Assembly: GCA_021234155.1 (NCBI GenBank)
Contig: JAJEKV010000001.1
Span: 26,337,189-26,401,188 of the forward strand
Source of the DNA: Isoetes taiwanensis
Lineage: Eukaryota > Streptophyta > Lycopodiopsida > Isoetales > Isoetaceae
Length of the DNA: 64,000 bases
Direction of reading: 5' to 3'
The translations under genes and the position numbers were made by a program. The number at the start of each line of letters is the position of its first letter. The stretch's first letter is position 1. Below, piece after piece: positions 60,438 to 64,000 of this stretch. The notes below the pieces were generated by a model. That model did no database searches and was not told the DNA's origin. It worked only from the letters and a program-made list of their open reading frames with translations.

Positions 60438-60504
60438 AAGAGTCACGCAAGTTTTTAGTATTTACGTATCATAAACTATTAAAGTTTCAAGCAGAGATAA
60501 GTCC

Positions 60505-61170
60505 CAGACAAGACGATGGTTGGACTTCTTACGTGAATTTCACTTTGAAATTCTAGCATACCCCTGGAAAAGAAGTTGCAGATGCTTTTTCTCGAATAAA
60601 CTATATCAATGGAATGGTATCCTTAAAATGGGATCGCTTCCAACAAATCAGGGTATGAAAAGGATCAAGATGCAACCAAAAGAGAAGGTGCTTTTTGGAC
60701 GCAAAATGATAAATTATAGTTTTATCAGGGATGAATCTATGTACCCTTAGTAGAGAATCTTAGAAAGGTATGAATTTATAATACCCTGCAAACTGGGAAT
60801 GGGGGGGAATGGAAGATATATGAATTGATCAAGAGACAATTCTTTTGGCCTGATACGAAACAAGAAGTTATGTAACATAATGCCAAGTATGTCAAGCTGT
60901 AAAAAAAAAAATCATGGCAAGATGTCGGATTTTTATTGCCACCACCCATACCTTTGAAAAGGTGAGAATGCATAAGCATGGATTTTATAGTTGCACTTCC
61001 ACGAACCAATCGACAACACACCCAAATATTGGTGATAGTCGATTGTTTAATGAAGTATAAAAAGTTTCTAGCATTAAGGTGATGCTACTGGACAAGATGT
61101 GGCAAAGGAGTACCTAAGGGTTGTGTACCCTATGCTTGGTCTGCCACAAAAGATTGTAAGGAATTAAGGC
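60505..61170 (+). mobile_element. Ty3/gypsy relic: RNase H end and integrase
   Basis: Q-T-R-R-W-L-D-F-L-R-E-F (from 60505), then after a frame change E-V-A-D-A-F-S-R, is the C-terminal RNase H signature of gypsy elements. Further on come F-F-W-P-D-T-K-Q-E-V, P-P-P-I-P, S-M-D-F-I-V-A-L-P-R-T and V-I-V-D-C-L-M-K-Y, the start of integrase including its first catalytic Asp region. Many stops and frameshifts make it dead. No LTR was identified. Confidence 0.85.
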
Positions 61171-63504
61171 TACATTAATTAAAGAATATATGGTGATATA
61201 CACCATCTGGTTAGACAGAATGAAACCAAAGAAAGCTCAAAACATTTTGCTTCAAACTATTCACGGCAGACCCGACTGGGCTGGGCAATGTTGCCAGGTG
61301 CTACCAATAGATTAGATCTTGGCTTGAAAAGATCGAGCTGGGGCCAAATCAGCCATCTGGCTTGTGCAAGCATTGCTAGAACAAGGCTTCAGGTAGTATA
61401 AGAAGAACTGATGGGAAGAGGTAGGGGCAAGCTTGCGGGTGAAAAAGCTCCTCTAATCTATTTTCCTTGGCTGCAACTCCCACAACTTTCCTCAAACAAG
61501 CAATCCTGCTTCGGCTATTTACTTTAACCAGGTTCTGTCAAGCTTTCAGGGAGATCCAGGAGCTCTTGCACGAGTTTCTGCTATAGGGATGTGGTGAAAC
61601 CCAAATTTTTACTTGAAGCTTATTTCCTTTGTGTCATTTGGGCATTCCAAATAATAGTTTCAAGTCTAAAATTAAAGATATTTTCTCATTTCTTAAAGAT
61701 ATCGTGAATGGTCTCATATATCTAGAAGATTTCATGAAGAAAGACACATGTAAGGTGCTTTTACATTTACACTGTCTTGTTGTTTGTATAGAACTGTATA
61801 TATCTTACAGATTTTTGCCACTAAGGAAAGATATGATACTTGATATCTGATACTTAATTAATATCTCTTTATGCTTGTGGTATGCTATATAGGGTCATTT
61901 CCTACTCGCCATTAGCTTAACTACTTAGTTATCTCTTAACTTAACTAGAAAAAAAGTTCTAGTTTTCCATTGAGGTGGTTAAATTAGAACTAACTTAACG
62001 ATGCGTAAAAAATTGCATTCCCGTTATGCCCACTAAGTTAGAAATAAAAAATTGACTTAAAGCTTGTGTTGATAATTCACACTAGTAGTTAAAGTGCTAA
62101 GTTAGTTTAGCGTTAACTATGCTTGTTCCACACTGCCAGTTAAGAATTTATGTTAAGTTAAGGAGAGTTCTATTGGAAAAAAATGCCAAACTACCAACAA
62201 TGCACACTAATACACACCTAAGGTTAACACAAATGTAGTGCTAGACTTTGCAACTAATTTGTTAGAAATGAGGGGTCCTTCTATCATGAAAACACCGAGC
62301 AATTATTAAAAGAGCTATAAAACAAAATATGACTATCTCCATCATATAAAATTGTGGGAGCTGTTTTTGGCAAAAAAAAGATGAGGTGTACAGGGGCAAA
62401 AAATTCCACATCAGCAGATGAGGTGTACAGGAGCAAAAAATTCCACATCAGCAAGTTTGATTGAAATAGAGGGCCAGGATTTCTTTAAGTAAATAGGGCA
62501 ATTTGGTTCCTCTGCTTGACGCTTGATGCACGCCATAGCCGCTCTATATGACAATGAATAGGGCTTTGCGTCCACAGATGAGAACAGAAGCATGAATCCG
62601 GCCATGTAGATCGAAAATGAGCCTGTTGATACACCAAAACATTGATGCATTGATTTATCTCCCGGCCCATCCAAAGCTCCGGCCTGTGCTGAAATAGAAG
62701 AAAATTAGTACAGAGTTTTCCAATCATTCAGAACTAGAAGCAGACTGTAAAAGGCCCCAGAAGGCTGTATAAACAGATAGCAGGCGGAGATGCCATCTGA
62801 CAGAAGATTTGGTGCCATGTGTTCTTGCCACGCTCAGAGGACTTTTTGTAAAACAGGCAGTGGCTATTACAAAGCAAAACACTCAAATTTGACCTATGTT
62901 TAAAGATTTTTCTTTTCGATTCTTCCTTTTGGTCCTAAAGCTCTGTTCAGATGAGCTCGCCTCCTGTAAAACTCAAACTCTGGATCTACTTTTTTTTTTT
63001 TTTTTGGGCGAGGATCTGTTCGAGTTCTTCAAAATAGATTCAAGACAGGAAATCCTTCATTTCTTCCGACGAAGGGGCCTCGATCCGGTTCGAAGGCTCA
63101 CAAACTGGGCTTCATCAGCAAAGTTAAGCCCCCTTTCTTACCTTTGATCTGCCGAGCAGCTATGTCCTAAGCTATAGCGGCTTCGGTGATGTAGCAAAAG
63201 ATCCAAGCCATAGCCAAGCTCTTTGCCTTGGATCCCTAATTTCTGTGGCCCATTTACTCGATGGGCGTAGCTTCACTCCTCCAAAACCTCTGGCAGACAA
63301 AGTTTCTTCTTTACATTCAACAGAACATTGCTCCACCTTTGAAAGTTTTTGCTTCATGGGCGCAAAGATTCCTGCATAGACTTTGTTCTTTGGCAAATGG
63401 CCAGGTTTTTGTCCCAAATCGACCTGAATACCCTGCAGAGGCGCCTGATTCTCAGCTATTTCGATCTTGGGCTTTACAAATAAGAGTCTCACTGAATGAA
63501 TTCG
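61171..63504. other. Intergenic; no recognised gene
   Basis: AT-rich with short frames on both strands. A 30-bp tandem repeat with 'gatgaggtgtacaggggcaa' lies at about 62381-62452. The overlapping minus frames at 62411-62727 look somewhat protein-like (an S-I-Y-M-A-G-F-M-L-L-F hydrophobic stretch) but match no family I know. Confidence 0.35.
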
Positions 63505-63517
63505 GACAAGAGAGTTT

Positions 63518-63764
63518 TTTTTTTTTTTTTTTTTGAAGAACTGTGTCATCAATATATTAAAAGAATGGTAATGTTACAAAGCAAGTGAGGAGGAAGGAGA
63601 ACTGCCCCAAAGAGACAGCGATACCTCGACACTCCACAACAAACTCACAGAAAAACTGCAACTCTACTGCTGTACAAACTGACCATCACCAGCTACAACA
63701 CCCAAGAAGTCCCGCCAAATGGCAAACTTCCGCTCTACTACTCCCGAGAACACCAGAAAGCTTT
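63518..63764 (-). mobile_element. Short retroposon (5'-truncated LINE or SINE), 13-bp target duplication
   Basis: A run of about 17 T at 63518-63534 (the poly(A) tail, so the element is on the minus strand) and ~230 bp of sequence are bracketed by GACAAGAGAGTTT at 63505-63517 and 63765-63777. The part next to the tail reads, on the minus strand, gtaacattaccattctttta, like LINE 3' ends. No pol III A/B boxes were evident, favouring a truncated LINE. Confidence 0.85.
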
Positions 63765-63777
63765 GACAAGAGAGTTT

Positions 63778-64000
63778 GGATGGGCAAAAAAAAATTTCGG
63801 ATTTGCCCTGCTATTGTGTATTAAACCAAAATCTAATAGCTTCAAACGCCCAGGGTATCTTAGCACTCTTCTTAAAGTTTAATCGCATTTTTATCATAAA
63901 AAATGGATTGTCTTAGAATTGTGCATCTTAGCAATTCTTAAGTTTAATGGCATTTTTAATACCACCAAAAGAATTCGACATTACCCCAAGAGTTGCTCTA
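63778..64000. other. Window end; nothing recognised
   Basis: AT-rich sequence with a duplicated 'cttagca' phrase. No feature was supported. Confidence 0.4.

Noticed and set aside
62411-62727. Overlapping minus-strand frames with a hydrophobic stretch
   Set aside because: They look protein-like in part, but no family is recognisable and two frames overlap.
1-64000. CRISPR arrays, bacterial operons, riboswitches, organelle DNA
   Set aside because: Spliced plant genes and eukaryotic retroelements dominate. No regular spacer arrays or organelle genes were seen.

Overview
The window looks like nuclear DNA from a land plant with a large, repeat-rich genome. The genes are plant-type with GT-AG introns, and they sit as small islands in decayed transposable elements. 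A gymnosperm or another plant with a big, old genome would fit, but nothing here fixes the species.

Four loci look like real genes. (1) An intronless AlkB-homologue of the ALKBH9/10 RNA N6-methyladenosine demethylase type on + (5371-7123). All catalytic residues are visible, the disordered N-terminal part holds three ~70-residue repeats, and there is one apparent frameshift near 6497-6503. (2) An intact, intronless AP-3 complex delta subunit on + (18707-21595). (3) A short RraA-like / HMG-aldolase-type protein on - (22631-23140). (4) A complete ten-exon mitochondrial ornithine aminotransferase on - (28588-31256). I resolved every exon junction of the last gene, and the phases close to a 470-residue protein. 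The four genes have unrelated roles (RNA modification, vesicle traffic, a small aldolase-like enzyme, arginine/proline metabolism), so nothing suggests functional clustering.

Between them lie gene relics: a Ulp1/SENP-type protease with a duplicated active-site exon (3.4-4.2 kb), a SWIM zinc-finger protein (10.6-11.2 kb, -), a PPR fragment (11.35-11.5 kb), a class-3 lipase of the OBL1 type (11.6-12.6 kb), a single laccase exon (41.9 kb) and a GT90 / rumi-like glucosyltransferase with a premature stop (56.0-57.0 kb, -).

Mobile DNA is abundant. There is a Ty3/gypsy polypurine tract and LTR start (0.64 kb), a LINE with endonuclease, reverse transcriptase and zinc knuckle (24.0-25.9 kb, -), and a terminal-inverted-repeat element split by a poly(A) retroposon with a 10-bp target duplication (16.36-18.30 kb). 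There are also a 251-bp MITE candidate (49.96 kb), a second poly(A) retroposon (51.5-52.6 kb), a gypsy RNase H-integrase relic (60.5-61.2 kb) and a short retroposon with a 13-bp target duplication (63.5 kb).

The oddest region is 32.3-41.8 kb. About 8 kb is strongly T-rich and A-poor on the + strand, so it is full of meaningless open frames. It contains a 127-bp exact repeat 7.57 kb apart and internal duplicated cassettes. At a 40-bp exact repeat ending at 40960 it flips to A-rich, and an inverted copy of the same material follows. A second structural feature is a direct duplication (52594-57465 against 58024-60437) in which the second copy lacks 2.5 kb, including the GT90 relic.
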